Shown piece by piece: positions 28,259 through 36,712 of a stretch of DNA of 64,000 nucleotides. The DNA is from Chitinophaga parva (GTDB lineage: Bacteria > Bacteroidota > Bacteroidia > Chitinophagales > Chitinophagaceae). Both the position numbers and the translations under genes were made by a program. How positions within the stretch are numbered: the first letter of the stretch is position 1; every line of letters begins with the position of its first letter. The notes beneath the pieces were generated by a model. That model worked only from the letters and a program-made list of their open reading frames with translations. It was not told the DNA's origin and did no database searches. The stretch covers positions 1,984,001 to 2,048,000 of the forward strand of contig NZ_QCYK01000001.1 of NCBI RefSeq assembly GCF_003071345.1, in the 5' to 3' direction.

Positions 28259-28396
28259 CGTACAATGTACAACGTACAGCGTACAACGTACTGCGAGTGC
28301 TGGTACGCTTAGATCATCGTTGTACGCTGTACGTTGTACGTTGTACGCTGTACGTTGTACGCTGTACGCTGTACGCTATACGTTGTACGCTGTACA
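28259..28396. repeat. Inverted heptad-repeat array (YTGTACG) between susD and cyanophycinase gene
   Basis: From 28320 to 28396 there are 11 consecutive 7-bp units, YTGTACG, with very few deviations (one CTATACG, last unit ending in A). From 28259 to 28293 there are five units of the reverse complement, CGTACAR, also with small variations. A 26-nt spacer (28294-28319) separates the arms, so RNA or DNA could fold into a stem of about 35 bp with sliding register. Every unit contains the palindrome GTAC. There is no T-tract after it. An open frame through the array encodes a repeated Leu-Tyr-Val-Val-Arg-Cys-Thr peptide, but I regard that as an artefact. Confidence 0.9.
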
Positions 28397-28414
28397 TTTT
28401 TTCAAAACCGAAAC

Positions 28415-29437
28415 ATGAAAAAACAAACCCGCGTAATCTTCGCGTATTTAATACTTACTACCTGCTACATGATCCCTGTCCTGGCCCAGCGGAGACCCGC
28501 TTCTGTTGGGGTTTTGGGCGATACGGCGGATGTGCAGGCCATTACAAAAGGAGGGCTCTGCATTATTGGCGGCGGCGGGAATGTAAAGACGGCTTTCCGG
28601 TGGATGATAGACCGGAGTGGGGGAGGAGATGTAGTGGTGCTGCGCGCCACGGGAGATGATGCGTATAACCGCGATATTGATAGCTGCGGCAAGGTGAATT
28701 CCGTGGAAACACTGGTGATCAACAGCCGGGAACTGGCGGATAATGACAGTGTGGCCCGCATGATCCGGAATGCAGAAATGTTGTTTATTTCCGGGGGAGA
28801 CCAGTCTAACTATTACCGCTACTGGAAGCATACCAAGACCAGCGATGCGATAGACTACCTGATGCGCGTGAAGCATGTGCCGGTAGGCGGTACCAGCGCG
28901 GGATGCGCTTCACTGAGTGGATTTTTTTACAGCGGGGATATCAGTGCAGAGAGCAGCGTGGTGCTCAGAGATCCATACGACAGTAGTGTAACGGTGCACA
29001 ATAATGATTTCCTGCACCCGCCTTTTATGGAGAAGGTGCTCACAGACCAGCATTATATAACCCGTCAGCGCGCCGGCCGCCATGTGACGTTTATGGCGCG
29101 CATTGTTACGGATTGGCATACCTTGCCCTGGGGCATAGCCCCCGATGAAAGAACGGCAGTGTGCATTGACGAAAATGGACAGGCCACCGTGATGGGAGAG
29201 AACAGGGCCTATTTCATTATTGCCCGCAGCAGGCCGGAAGTATGTGCACCCGGTAAACCATTGCAATGGGAGCATCACCAGCAGGCGCTGGAAGTGTATG
29301 AGATAGCCGCTACACCCGCGGGCAACGGGCATTTCAGCGTGGCGGACTTTAATCCGGCAAAGGCCACTGGTGGTACCTGGTACTGGTGGTGGGTGCGCAA
29401 TGGGGTATTACATCAACAACAAAAATCCAAGCAATAA
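28415..29437 (+). CDS. Secreted cyanophycinase (peptidase S51 family)
   Basis: A 340-residue protein starting at the ATG at 28415. The longer frame begins inside the repeat array. The signal peptide ends around VLAQ (residue 25). The serine-nucleophile elbow is Gly-Gly-Thr-Ser161-Ala-Gly, with Gln130 in SGGDQ 31 residues before it. A later Asp211-Gln212-His cluster is followed by Arg217, Arg219 and Arg222. From memory, CphB has Gln101, Ser132, Asp172, Gln173, Arg178, Arg180 and Arg183, with the same Gln-Ser distance and the same spacing inside the Asp-to-Arg cluster. Cyanophycinase cuts the Asp-Arg polymer cyanophycin into beta-Asp-Arg dipeptides. The signal peptide places it in the periplasm or outside. 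The next gene, 1 nt away, would split the dipeptide. Confidence 0.85.
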   Translation: MKKQTRVIFAYLILTTCYMIPVLAQRRPASVGVLGDTADVQAITKGGLCIIGGGGNVKTAFRWMIDRSGGGDVVVLRATGDDAYNRDIDSCGKVNSVETLVINSRELADNDSVARMIRNAEMLFISGGDQSNYYRYWKHTKTSDAIDYLMRVKHVPVGGTSAGCASLSGFFYSGDISAESSVVLRDPYDSSVTVHNNDFLHPPFMEKVLTDQHYITRQRAGRHVTFMARIVTDWHTLPWGIAPDERTAVCIDENGQATVMGENRAYFIIARSRPEVCAPGKPLQWEHHQQALEVYEIAATPAGNGHFSVADFNPAKATGGTWYWWWVRNGVLHQQQKSKQ

Positions 29438-29438
29438 T

Positions 29439-30449
29439 ATGAAGCGCATCATTGGGATGATGATCTGCTTACTGGTGGCCGCAGGCGCCGTGAGCGCACA
29501 AAAGTATGTGATGGTGATCCACGGCGGTGCCGGCACCATCCTGAAAAAGAACATGACACCGGAAAAGGAGGAAGCGTACAAAGCGGCCATTACCAAGGCC
29601 CTGCAAACAGGCTATGACCTGCTGAAAACAGGCCACAGCAGCCTGGACGCGGTGGAAGCCGCCGTGCGCACGCTGGAAGATAACCCCCTGTTCAATGCAG
29701 GGAAAGGTTCCGTATTCACCCACGATGGGCGGAATGAAATGGATGCAGCCATCATGAACGGGAAAACCCTGCAGGCTGGCGCCGTGGCAGGTGTTACCGT
29801 GATCAAAAATCCCATCAGCGCGGCACGTGCCGTGATGGAAAGATCGGAGCATGTGATGATGGTAGGCAAAGGCGCAGAGCAGTTTGCCCGAGAGGCAGGC
29901 CTGGAGATCGTAGACCCGCATTATTTCTGGACACCGGAGCGCTGGGATGCCTTGCAGCAGGCCCTGAAGGAAGACTCCGTCAAAGCGGCCCAGGGACATG
30001 CCATGGCGGAAAAGCTGGGTATCCAGAACCGGGATAATAAATTTGGAACCGTGGGCGCCGTGGCGCTGGACAAGGACGGCAACCTGGCCGCAGCCACCAG
30101 CACCGGTGGCATGACAGACAAGAAGTATGGCCGCGTGGGAGATTCTCCCATCATTGGCGCCGGCACCTATGCCAATAACAAAACGGTGGCGGTGTCCTGC
30201 ACCGGCTGGGGCGAGTTTTATATCCGTAACGTGGTGGCTTATGACCTGAGTGCGCAGATGGAATACAAAGGAGCCAGTGTAAAGGATGCAGGCAAGGCAG
30301 TGATCAGCAAAGTAGGGGCCCTGGGTGGCGATGGAGGCCTCATTGCACTGGACAAGAATGGCAACATGGCCATGCCTTTTAATACGGAAGGCATGTACCG
30401 CGGCGCCATTACACAGGACGGAAAGATCGAAGTGTACATTTATAAATAA
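29439..30449 (+). CDS. Secreted isoaspartyl peptidase / plant-type L-asparaginase
   Basis: A 336-residue Ntn-hydrolase precursor. I start it at the ATG at 29439, 1 nt after the previous stop. A signal peptide ends near VSAQ (residue 21). The mature chain begins with the family's VIHGGAG motif. Autocleavage should occur before Thr204 (FGTVGAVA), making it the catalytic N-terminal Thr of the beta subunit. Conserved substrate contacts are visible at Thr222-Gly, Arg232 and Asp235 (GRVGDSP), and Thr255-Gly. The family hydrolyses beta-aspartyl dipeptides and Asn. Paired with the cyanophycinase it should yield Asp and Arg in the periplasm. A strong terminator follows. Confidence 0.9.
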   Translation: MKRIIGMMICLLVAAGAVSAQKYVMVIHGGAGTILKKNMTPEKEEAYKAAITKALQTGYDLLKTGHSSLDAVEAAVRTLEDNPLFNAGKGSVFTHDGRNEMDAAIMNGKTLQAGAVAGVTVIKNPISAARAVMERSEHVMMVGKGAEQFAREAGLEIVDPHYFWTPERWDALQQALKEDSVKAAQGHAMAEKLGIQNRDNKFGTVGAVALDKDGNLAAATSTGGMTDKKYGRVGDSPIIGAGTYANNKTVAVSCTGWGEFYIRNVVAYDLSAQMEYKGASVKDAGKAVISKVGALGGDGGLIALDKNGNMAMPFNTEGMYRGAITQDGKIEVYIYK

Positions 30450-30471
30450 ACCTATCCCAGCTTGCTGGCGG

Positions 30472-30500
30472 GGCCGCTCCGGGATGGAGCGGCCTTTTTT
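30472..30500 (+). terminator. Terminator of the cyanophycinase operon
   Basis: GGCCGCTCC / GGAGCGGCC forms a 9-bp GC-rich stem with a 5-nt loop, followed by TTTTTT. It lies 23 nt after the peptidase stop. Confidence 0.9.
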
Positions 30501-30917
30501 ATGGTGTGATCCGCTCTCCTGGCTCCCTGTGGCCCGCGGCCCGCCGCCCGAACACCTGCCGGGAGAAATTTTCCTTCCTGTTCAATCCGCCCAGGTTTTT
30601 CCCCCGTACATAATTTCCGGATGCCCCCGGGGCCAGCGCGTTTTAGTATAGCCAGAACTGAACGGGCCAATGAAACACCAATGATCGATTTGACAGAGCC
30701 GCCTCAACCTTAAGTTAACGCAGCGTTAACCATTCCGATTTCAATTTATATTTTCCTGAACTTGAACTATCTTGGGACTAAGATTGAATGGAATGAGAAG
30801 CGCTTTTCCTGGCCGGTGTGCACGCCGGTAGCATCACCTTTAAATTGATCTATTTTCGCACTGACTGCTTTGTTTAACACCTGGAGTGTTGGATTGTCAT
30901 TTTTTAACAGTTTGATT
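30501..30917. other. Non-coding spacer before orphan sigma factor
   Basis: A 417-bp gap without a convincing gene. The left part is GC-rich and the right part is A/T-rich near 30740-30910, where a promoter for the sigma gene would lie. No full TTG/TAnnTTTG pair is visible. TATTTTCG near 30851 is the closest -7 match. Confidence 0.4.
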
Positions 30918-31475
30918 ATGCTGAACTCGGACTTACTGGAGGATGCACAGATCCTGGAAGCCTTGATAGGAGGCAATGAGACTGCTTTTGCCCTGCTTTA
31001 CAAGCGTTACCAGGAAAAAGTTTATGCCACTGCTTTTTATTTGCTGCGGGATGAAACGGATGCGCATGACCTGACCCAGGATGTGTTCTGGACCATCTGG
31101 GAAAAGCGCGACCAGATAGATCCCAGCCGTCCTTTTCAGCCTTATGTGCTGACCATCACACGCAACAGGTGCCATAACCGGATCAAAACTGCCAGGAACC
31201 ACCTGCGCAGCCAGGCGGATTACCGGCATTACAAGGATACTTTTGAAACACCCAGGGCCAACCTGGAGATGACGGAGCTGGGAGACCAGATCCGTTCTGC
31301 CATAGCGGGTATTTCCGCGCCTGCCGCCCGCCGGGCCTTTGAGCTCTCCTACCTGGAAAATAAATCACAGAAGGAAATCGCCGACGAAATGAACATCAGT
31401 CTCGGCACTGTTAAGAATCAGGTCAGTCGTGCCCTGAAAGTGGTACGCGAGAAACTGGGCCACGTTGTTCGATAA
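30918..31475 (+). CDS. FecI-like ECF sigma factor (orphan pair)
   Basis: A 185-residue ECF sigma factor, started at the ATG at 30918. An in-frame start at 30870 adds 16 residues with no sigma character. Region 2 is visible as LLYKRYQEKVYATAFYLL and AHDLTQDVFWTIWEKR. Region 4 is visible as AFELSYLENKSQKEIADEM with the LGTVKNQVSRALKVVREKL recognition helix. A FecR gene begins 42 nt after it, but no susC follows: the next gene is convergent. It may serve the STN-containing SusC encoded at 41978, which lacks its own sigma/anti-sigma pair, or a distant operon. Confidence 0.9.
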   Translation: MLNSDLLEDAQILEALIGGNETAFALLYKRYQEKVYATAFYLLRDETDAHDLTQDVFWTIWEKRDQIDPSRPFQPYVLTITRNRCHNRIKTARNHLRSQADYRHYKDTFETPRANLEMTELGDQIRSAIAGISAPAARRAFELSYLENKSQKEIADEMNISLGTVKNQVSRALKVVREKLGHVVR

Positions 31476-31517
31476 CGCGTGTTACTTCCCGCGTATTTTT
31501 TTGTATAGTTATGTGAT

Positions 31518-32657
31518 ATGGAGCCTTACCGCCAACAAATTGAAGACCTGACCATCGATGAACTGCAGGGTACACTCACGCCGGATAACCGCCAGCTGCT
31601 GGACAGCCTGCTGGAGGAACACCCGGATGGCAGTGACATCCAGTCGGAGGTACGCGCTGTATTCACTACGGATGCAGGCCAGCGTGCGCTTCACCGGCCG
31701 GAACAGCCGGTAGAAGCCGTATTTGAGTACGGGCGACGCAAACAACAACGTACCCGGGTACGCCGCCTGGTCATGTATGGTGCGGCCGCAGCCCTGTTGC
31801 TGGGGATCATCCGGATCTATCCTTACTTTAACTCCTCTTCCGGCAGCAAATCTTCCAACACGCCGGCACCCATTGCCGCCAACATAGACCCGCATCATAT
31901 TAAACTGGCCCTGGCTAACGGGCAAACGGTGGACCTCTCCAGCAGCGGCCCCCAGGTACAGGTGAACAGTATGACCGTGCATAACCAGCAGCACACCCTG
32001 AGCTTCAGTGATGTGCCCGCCGATGCACAGTGGGCAACCCTCACCGTGCCCATCGGTAAGGATTACAAACTGAACCTGCCAGACGGATCGGAAGTGTGGC
32101 TGAATTCTGCCACGAAGATCCATTTCCCCCTGCGCTTCACCGGCAACACCCGCGAAATAGACATAGACGGGGAAGCCTATGTAAAAGTAGTGCCCCAGGC
32201 GGGCAAGCCTTTCATGGTACACCTGCCCCACAGCACGGTAAATGTGCTGGGCACAGAATTTAACATCAATACCTACGACTCCGGGCAAACCCGCCTGGCC
32301 CTGGTAAAAGGCGCTGTAAACCTGGCCTTGCCCAATAAGACCCTCACCGTGCAGCCGGGCTTCCAGCTCACCGTGTCCGATACCAAAGAGGAAAGCAATG
32401 AACGCTTTGACCCCCGCGTGGTATTGGGCTGGCGCGAGGGCATCTGCATTTACCAGGACGCCTCCCTGGAAGACCTGGGCCATATCCTCAACCGCTGGTT
32501 TGGGGTAGACGTGGTACTGGACAATCCCGGTGTAAGCTCCATGCGCTTTAACGGCATGCTGCGCCGCACCGATACCCTGGAAACTTACCTGACCAACCTG
32601 GAATATACCAACGGCCCCGCCTTTTACATAAAGGACAAGGTGGTGCATTTTAAATAG
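31518..32657 (+). CDS. FecR-family anti-sigma regulator (orphan pair)
   Basis: A 379-residue protein. A cytoplasmic N-terminus (1-82) is followed by one TM helix (about 84-103) and a Ser/Asn-rich linker. The FecR domain (about 170-280) has the LTVPIGKDYKLNLPDGSEVWLNS and DIDGEAYVKV motifs. The C-terminal DUF4974-type domain (about 300-379) contains the ASLEDLGHILNRWFGVDV core. It forms a sigma/anti-sigma unit with the gene before it, and the transcript ends at a strong terminator, so no transporter belongs to this operon. Its signal should come from an STN-domain SusC encoded elsewhere. Confidence 0.92.
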   Translation: MEPYRQQIEDLTIDELQGTLTPDNRQLLDSLLEEHPDGSDIQSEVRAVFTTDAGQRALHRPEQPVEAVFEYGRRKQQRTRVRRLVMYGAAAALLLGIIRIYPYFNSSSGSKSSNTPAPIAANIDPHHIKLALANGQTVDLSSSGPQVQVNSMTVHNQQHTLSFSDVPADAQWATLTVPIGKDYKLNLPDGSEVWLNSATKIHFPLRFTGNTREIDIDGEAYVKVVPQAGKPFMVHLPHSTVNVLGTEFNINTYDSGQTRLALVKGAVNLALPNKTLTVQPGFQLTVSDTKEESNERFDPRVVLGWREGICIYQDASLEDLGHILNRWFGVDVVLDNPGVSSMRFNGMLRRTDTLETYLTNLEYTNGPAFYIKDKVVHFK

Positions 32658-32705
32658 GTGGATGACTGCTTAATAAGAACGCCCTCTATAATCTGACGAT
32701 CTGAT

Positions 32706-32743
32706 AAAAAAGGCCTGTTGCTGGTTTGCAACAGGCCTTTTTT
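32706..32743. terminator. Bidirectional hairpin terminator
   Basis: A perfect 16-bp inverted repeat, AAAAAAGGCCTGTTGC / GCAACAGGCCTTTTTT, has a 6-nt loop. It lies between the rightward fecR and the leftward S41-like gene and has a T-run in both directions. Confidence 0.92.
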
Positions 32744-32804
32744 ATTGTTGTGGTAAACGCAGGTATTGCCCAGTTCTGCTTTGGAATAATACGTTGTACA
32801 GGCG

Positions 32805-34502
32805 TTAAGGATTGTTATTCACGAAATCCAGTGCCTTCTGGAGGATCACGTCCCGGTTATGCTGCACATCAATAATAAACACACTGACCGGGATGGAAAG
32901 GGACACCCCTTTGCGCTGGATCACATTCCCGTTCAGTGCATAGCTGCCCTGGGCGGTAAAGGTGACCTGGTGCCCGTCTGCCAGCGGCAGGGTAGTAAGC
33001 GGCCCTACAGATCCGGCACTCTGGGTGCCCACCACGATGGCGCGGCGGGATGCCTGGATGAGCATCACGGCCCATTCTGCCAGGTTCTGCGTGTGCTCGT
33101 TTACCAGCAGTACTATTTTACCGGGATAATGGTCTGGATTGGCTTTGAGGCCTATGTAATGGTTGTCGTCTGCACCGTGGCTGGCCAGCTGGTAATGGAA
33201 AGTACCGGGCAGCGGGAAAAAGGGCGCGGTTACAAAAGCATAGGGCGTCATGTCCGTAAGCAGGTAGCGGGGTACCTCGTACAATACAGAGGTATCGGTA
33301 ACGGGTTCCCGCATATCAAACAGGATGGCCTTTGTTTTCATCATGGCCTGCAATACGGAATCCGTATTATCCATGTGCAGTTGTGAAAAACGGATGTAAC
33401 CAATGTTGTTGTCCAGCAGGCGGAAAGCCGGCGCCTGGGCCAGGGTATCCGGCGCGGGCGCTACCTTGTCCGGGCGTTTGAACTTAGCCTTGAACTTGCG
33501 GCCTTCCTTGGTATAACACACCAGGGAGGCCTCCTGCCTGTCACTGCGCAGCAGCAGGGGCGCCATGTCGCGCAGCAGGGTGCCGGGCGTGCTGGCCGGG
33601 ATGTAGGGGATAAGATAACGGATGCGGTCTGCGATACGGGTGCCATCCACTTCATCGATCACGACGCCCGGTTTTATCTCCGTGCCTTTGATGGCGTTAC
33701 TGTCAGAGATGTTCAGCACCACCGCTTTATTATCGACGATGTACACCGTAAACGGCACCTGGTAGTGGCCGGCCACGGCGTCCCAGTTGTCCGGCACAAG
33801 GCTGGTGCGGGCATCGTTTACGGTGGCGGTCATCTGGGCCAGGGCACGCTGGTAGGCATTGGCGTCTTTGGCGTTGAGAAATACTTCCGTTAAAGGCTCC
33901 AGGCTTTGCACCCAGGGCCGGTCCTGCAAATATTTATAGGGGAAAAAGTACTGGATGCAGCCCCAGAAACGGGCCAGGCTAAGCAGGCGGTAAGGCGCAT
34001 CCGGGTAGGGTGATTGCGTATAGACGTTCTCGTTGGCAGGTGCATACACACTGTCGATCGATGCTTCTGTGCGCACATAATAATTATGCAGGCGCGTGGG
34101 ATGCTGCATCATGTAGTGCAACTGCAGGCGCTGGGTATCGGTAAGGTTGCGGTCATCGCCAATCCATAAGGTATCATAGTTACGGTACATGATGGCCATG
34201 CTGTCGTACACCTTGATGGGGGGCTCGGGGTTGCGCCCGGCCAGGGTAAGCAGGTGCTGCACTTCGGTATTGATCACGGGGTATTTCCGGCTGGCAAGGA
34301 TGCGGGACGCCGCGTGCAGGAAGGTGGTATCCCAGTTGTACTGGCCGGCGGAAACATCGTGACTGTAGTATTTGGCAGTGGCCCAAACGCGGGTAAGGGT
34401 GGCCAGTTGGCTGGCGGGAGATTGTGCCCGCAGGCTGCCTGCAAAGAAGAGCAGCGGGAGCAGGCACAATCCGGATAGAGTTATTGGCGTCCGTTCTTTC
34501 AT
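32805..34502 (-). CDS. Secreted S41 (C-terminal processing) peptidase-like protein, catalytic Ser replaced
   Basis: A 565-residue protein started at the ATG at 34502, directly before a signal peptide ending near LRAQ. The upstream extension to 34748 has no protein-like character. A helical N-terminal region (about 30-250) precedes a PDZ-like segment (KPGVVIDEVDGTRI). The S41 core follows: LLDNNIGYIRFSQL, a KAILFDMREP strand, and VLLVNEHTQN473LAEW. In S41 proteases the last motif normally has Ser at the Asn473 position (T-x-S-x-A-E). The codon is AAC, read directly. The fold is retained, so it may be a binding or regulatory pseudo-enzyme, or use another residue. It lies 47 nt after the sensor-only regulator-like gene on the same strand. 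Confidence 0.75.
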   Translation of the reverse strand: MKERTPITLSGLCLLPLLFFAGSLRAQSPASQLATLTRVWATAKYYSHDVSAGQYNWDTTFLHAASRILASRKYPVINTEVQHLLTLAGRNPEPPIKVYDSMAIMYRNYDTLWIGDDRNLTDTQRLQLHYMMQHPTRLHNYYVRTEASIDSVYAPANENVYTQSPYPDAPYRLLSLARFWGCIQYFFPYKYLQDRPWVQSLEPLTEVFLNAKDANAYQRALAQMTATVNDARTSLVPDNWDAVAGHYQVPFTVYIVDNKAVVLNISDSNAIKGTEIKPGVVIDEVDGTRIADRIRYLIPYIPASTPGTLLRDMAPLLLRSDRQEASLVCYTKEGRKFKAKFKRPDKVAPAPDTLAQAPAFRLLDNNIGYIRFSQLHMDNTDSVLQAMMKTKAILFDMREPVTDTSVLYEVPRYLLTDMTPYAFVTAPFFPLPGTFHYQLASHGADDNHYIGLKANPDHYPGKIVLLVNEHTQNLAEWAVMLIQASRRAIVVGTQSAGSVGPLTTLPLADGHQVTFTAQGSYALNGNVIQRKGVSLSIPVSVFIIDVQHNRDVILQKALDFVNNNP

Positions 34503-34549
34503 TTCAGGGACGAAGATAACAAAATCGTGCCGGGCCTGGTGCGGGTGGC

Positions 34550-35386
34550 TTATACCAGGCGCAATCGTTTCCAGGACGCGCGGACTTTTTGCACCAGGCT
34601 GTGGATGGCATTCATAAAGCGGCCGTACCTGTGCTGGCGTTCCAGGAGGCGTTGCATGCCCAGGTTGGCCTTCCTGCATTCCCGGTAAAATGGCAGGGCC
34701 TTGTGCAGCTGCTTCCGTGGTTGGGCACAGCGGTATAAGGCGTAGCAAAGCACCTTGATGGCCTGCTGGCGGATCTTTTGTGAGCTGCCCGGCTCGTCGG
34801 GGCGCATCCGGGTAAGCGCTACCAACAGTTGTTCCATGGTGGTATCTATTTCCTGGTTTTCGTTGCCGGCCAGTACTTCCGCACGTTGTTCATAGCGGGC
34901 TGTTTGCAGGGCATTCAATATGCCGGAGCCGGGGTACTGTTTGGCCAGTTGATCCGCCATTTGGTCGGAAAACAGGATGTAGAAGAATGACTTCAGTCCC
35001 GCGGGGAAGCGGCAGGAATGCACGCCCTGGGGGATCCTTGAAAAAGAGAACCGGCCCGGGTCCATGATATATTTTTCATCATGGTTTTCTACATCACAGG
35101 CAGCACCCGAGCACAGTGGGATCACGAACGCATTCACATGCCCTTTGGCAAGTGGTGGAAAATTGTGCTCATGGCCGCAATAAATATCGGCTTTGATGAT
35201 GGAAATGTCCGGATCATTCATATAAGCGCTTTCCTGGATGTAGATGTTGCTCAACCGGTATTGCCTTGCCGGCGCTAACGGGATCTGGATGCTTTGCAGC
35301 GGCCGCAGATGGCATAAGATCTCTTTCCCGATGGCAAAGCTGATAAATGGAACCTTATAATAGCCGTTGGCTGCATTAATTCTCAT
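34550..35386 (-). CDS. AraC-sensor-like protein without DNA-binding domain (paralogue A)
   Basis: A 278-residue protein started at the ATG at 35386 (MRINAANGYY). The longer frame to 35584 adds 66 residues with no homology to its relatives. The N-terminal half is a cupin-like sensor domain related to those of the AraC protein at 35726 and to the two proteins at 37372 and 38619. The shared pattern is a strand with Gly-Ala-x-Cys-x-Val, a Pro-Gly-Arg-hydrophobic turn, and a Ser-Phe/Tyr-Tyr-x-Leu strand. The C-terminal part is helical and basic but shows no AraC helix-turn-helix. No signal peptide or TM is evident, so it should be cytoplasmic. Function unknown; a decoy, co-sensor or modulator of the neighbouring AraC protein is my inference. 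Confidence 0.6.
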   Translation of the reverse strand: MRINAANGYYKVPFISFAIGKEILCHLRPLQSIQIPLAPARQYRLSNIYIQESAYMNDPDISIIKADIYCGHEHNFPPLAKGHVNAFVIPLCSGAACDVENHDEKYIMDPGRFSFSRIPQGVHSCRFPAGLKSFFYILFSDQMADQLAKQYPGSGILNALQTARYEQRAEVLAGNENQEIDTTMEQLLVALTRMRPDEPGSSQKIRQQAIKVLCYALYRCAQPRKQLHKALPFYRECRKANLGMQRLLERQHRYGRFMNAIHSLVQKVRASWKRLRLV

Positions 35387-35725
35387 GGCAATCAGTTTAA
35401 AATATTGAAATAGTCGTCTTTCAATGCGAGAGACTTGGAGAACAGGATCAACAACAGGAATGGAACATGAGGGGGAACAGACTTCGGCGCATGGCAGCAC
35501 AAGGAAGGTGCTATGAATGAGCGGAGTGATAATGCGCTTTGCAAACTCACTAACAAATACAACCGTGCGACAAAATAGTAACATGCTGATCTGTAACTTT
35601 TCAAATTGAATCCTGAAAAATCATAAGCGCTAGGCAGCCATTCACAACTAGTTAACATTCTCCGTTGAAATGAACCCTATATTGAGTAGGTCTTAAAAAA
35701 GTTGCTCCATTACTAACTAATCACC
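35387..35725. other. Divergent intergenic region
   Basis: This 339-bp gap lies between paralogue A (leftward) and the AraC gene (rightward), so it must hold both promoters. I see no full consensus promoter, no terminator and no convincing small gene. The right half is A/T-rich. Confidence 0.4.
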
Positions 35726-36712
35726 ATGCGTTTTCAACTTGCTGAGGCTTTAGGAATGCTGGGGTCCACGGGACTGCCGGTGCCCGGGTGCTACCAGGAG
35801 TATGTATACACCTTTGCCGATCCCGTTTTTGCCTCCCATCCTTTCGTGGACATCATTGTACAGGAACGTAAAGTGCAGCACTTCCTCATTGCCAGTCATG
35901 TAGTGGTGGTGAAGGAGCCCGTGTGGCTGGACCTGCACACCGATGAAAGCGCCTGCACCCTGTACTGCATGTTGAGGGGCAACCTCGAATGTGCGATGGA
36001 AGGATTTCCACAGCCGGTGTGGTTTGTCCAGGGGCAATATTTTTTATTCTGTGTGAGCAAGGGCACACACCGTGCATTCTTTGAACCGGGTGTGTACCAG
36101 TCTTTTTATATCAACTTTTCCCCGCATTTCCTGGCGGAGATAGCGCCGGCGCACGATCCTGTTTTGCAGCTGGCGTGGCAGCGGCAGCAATCAGCGGCAC
36201 TTACCGGGTCACTATGGTATCCTTTGTATGAATGCATGGATGAGCTGCGCAATGATACGGCCGATTCCAGGGACAACGACCAGCGCCTGATCAATGTGAT
36301 GGAGCATATGTTGCTGCTGGTGGTGGACCGGAAGCGGGGCAGGGGCATAGCAGATTCCCGCACGATGATCGATGAGTCTGTATTATATAGCGTGCAGCAT
36401 TATATCAATTTTCACCTGTTTGAACCATTGAACCTGCAATCGCTTGCAAGACGTTTTGGGCTGCAGCCACTGGAGGTACAGGAGATGTTCCTGCGCCGTT
36501 CCCGGAACACAGTAGAAGTGTTTGTATTCAGCCAGCGCATGGAGATGGCGAGGCAGTTGCTGGAGAATACCAGGCTGCGCATTGCAGAGATCCTGCAGCA
36601 GGTGGGATATAAAAGACGGGGGCTTTTTACGAAGGCTTACCAGGAACATTTTAACATGCTGCCCTCGCAATCGCGCCGTCCGTCCAGCCGGATGCGGCTG
36701 CCCCGGTATTGA
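35726..36712 (+). CDS. AraC-family transcriptional regulator of the sensor-paralogue cluster
   Basis: A 328-residue regulator. The N-terminal sensor (about 30-140) has the LYCMLRGNLECAMEG, WFVQGQYFLF and PGVYQSFYINFS segments, shared with the AraC at 51711 and with the three sensor-only proteins nearby. The C-terminus has both AraC helix-turn-helix units. The first is LNLQSLARRFGLQPLEVQEMF, followed by the RMEMARQLLENTRLRIAEIL linker. The second is QQVGYKRRGLFTKAYQEHFNMLP with Arg-rich tail. It is the only member of this cluster with a DNA-binding domain, so it is the likely effector. Direct targets are unknown. The divergent paralogue A gene shares its promoter region. Confidence 0.85.
   Translation: MRFQLAEALGMLGSTGLPVPGCYQEYVYTFADPVFASHPFVDIIVQERKVQHFLIASHVVVVKEPVWLDLHTDESACTLYCMLRGNLECAMEGFPQPVWFVQGQYFLFCVSKGTHRAFFEPGVYQSFYINFSPHFLAEIAPAHDPVLQLAWQRQQSAALTGSLWYPLYECMDELRNDTADSRDNDQRLINVMEHMLLLVVDRKRGRGIADSRTMIDESVLYSVQHYINFHLFEPLNLQSLARRFGLQPLEVQEMFLRRSRNTVEVFVFSQRMEMARQLLENTRLRIAEILQQVGYKRRGLFTKAYQEHFNMLPSQSRRPSSRMRLPRY

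Noticed and set aside
28297..28659. Open frames starting inside the heptad repeats, giving Leu-Tyr-Val-Val-Arg-Cys-Thr repeats
   Set aside because: A 7-bp unit read in triplets forces a 7-residue repeat. The real cyanophycinase start with signal peptide is at 28415.
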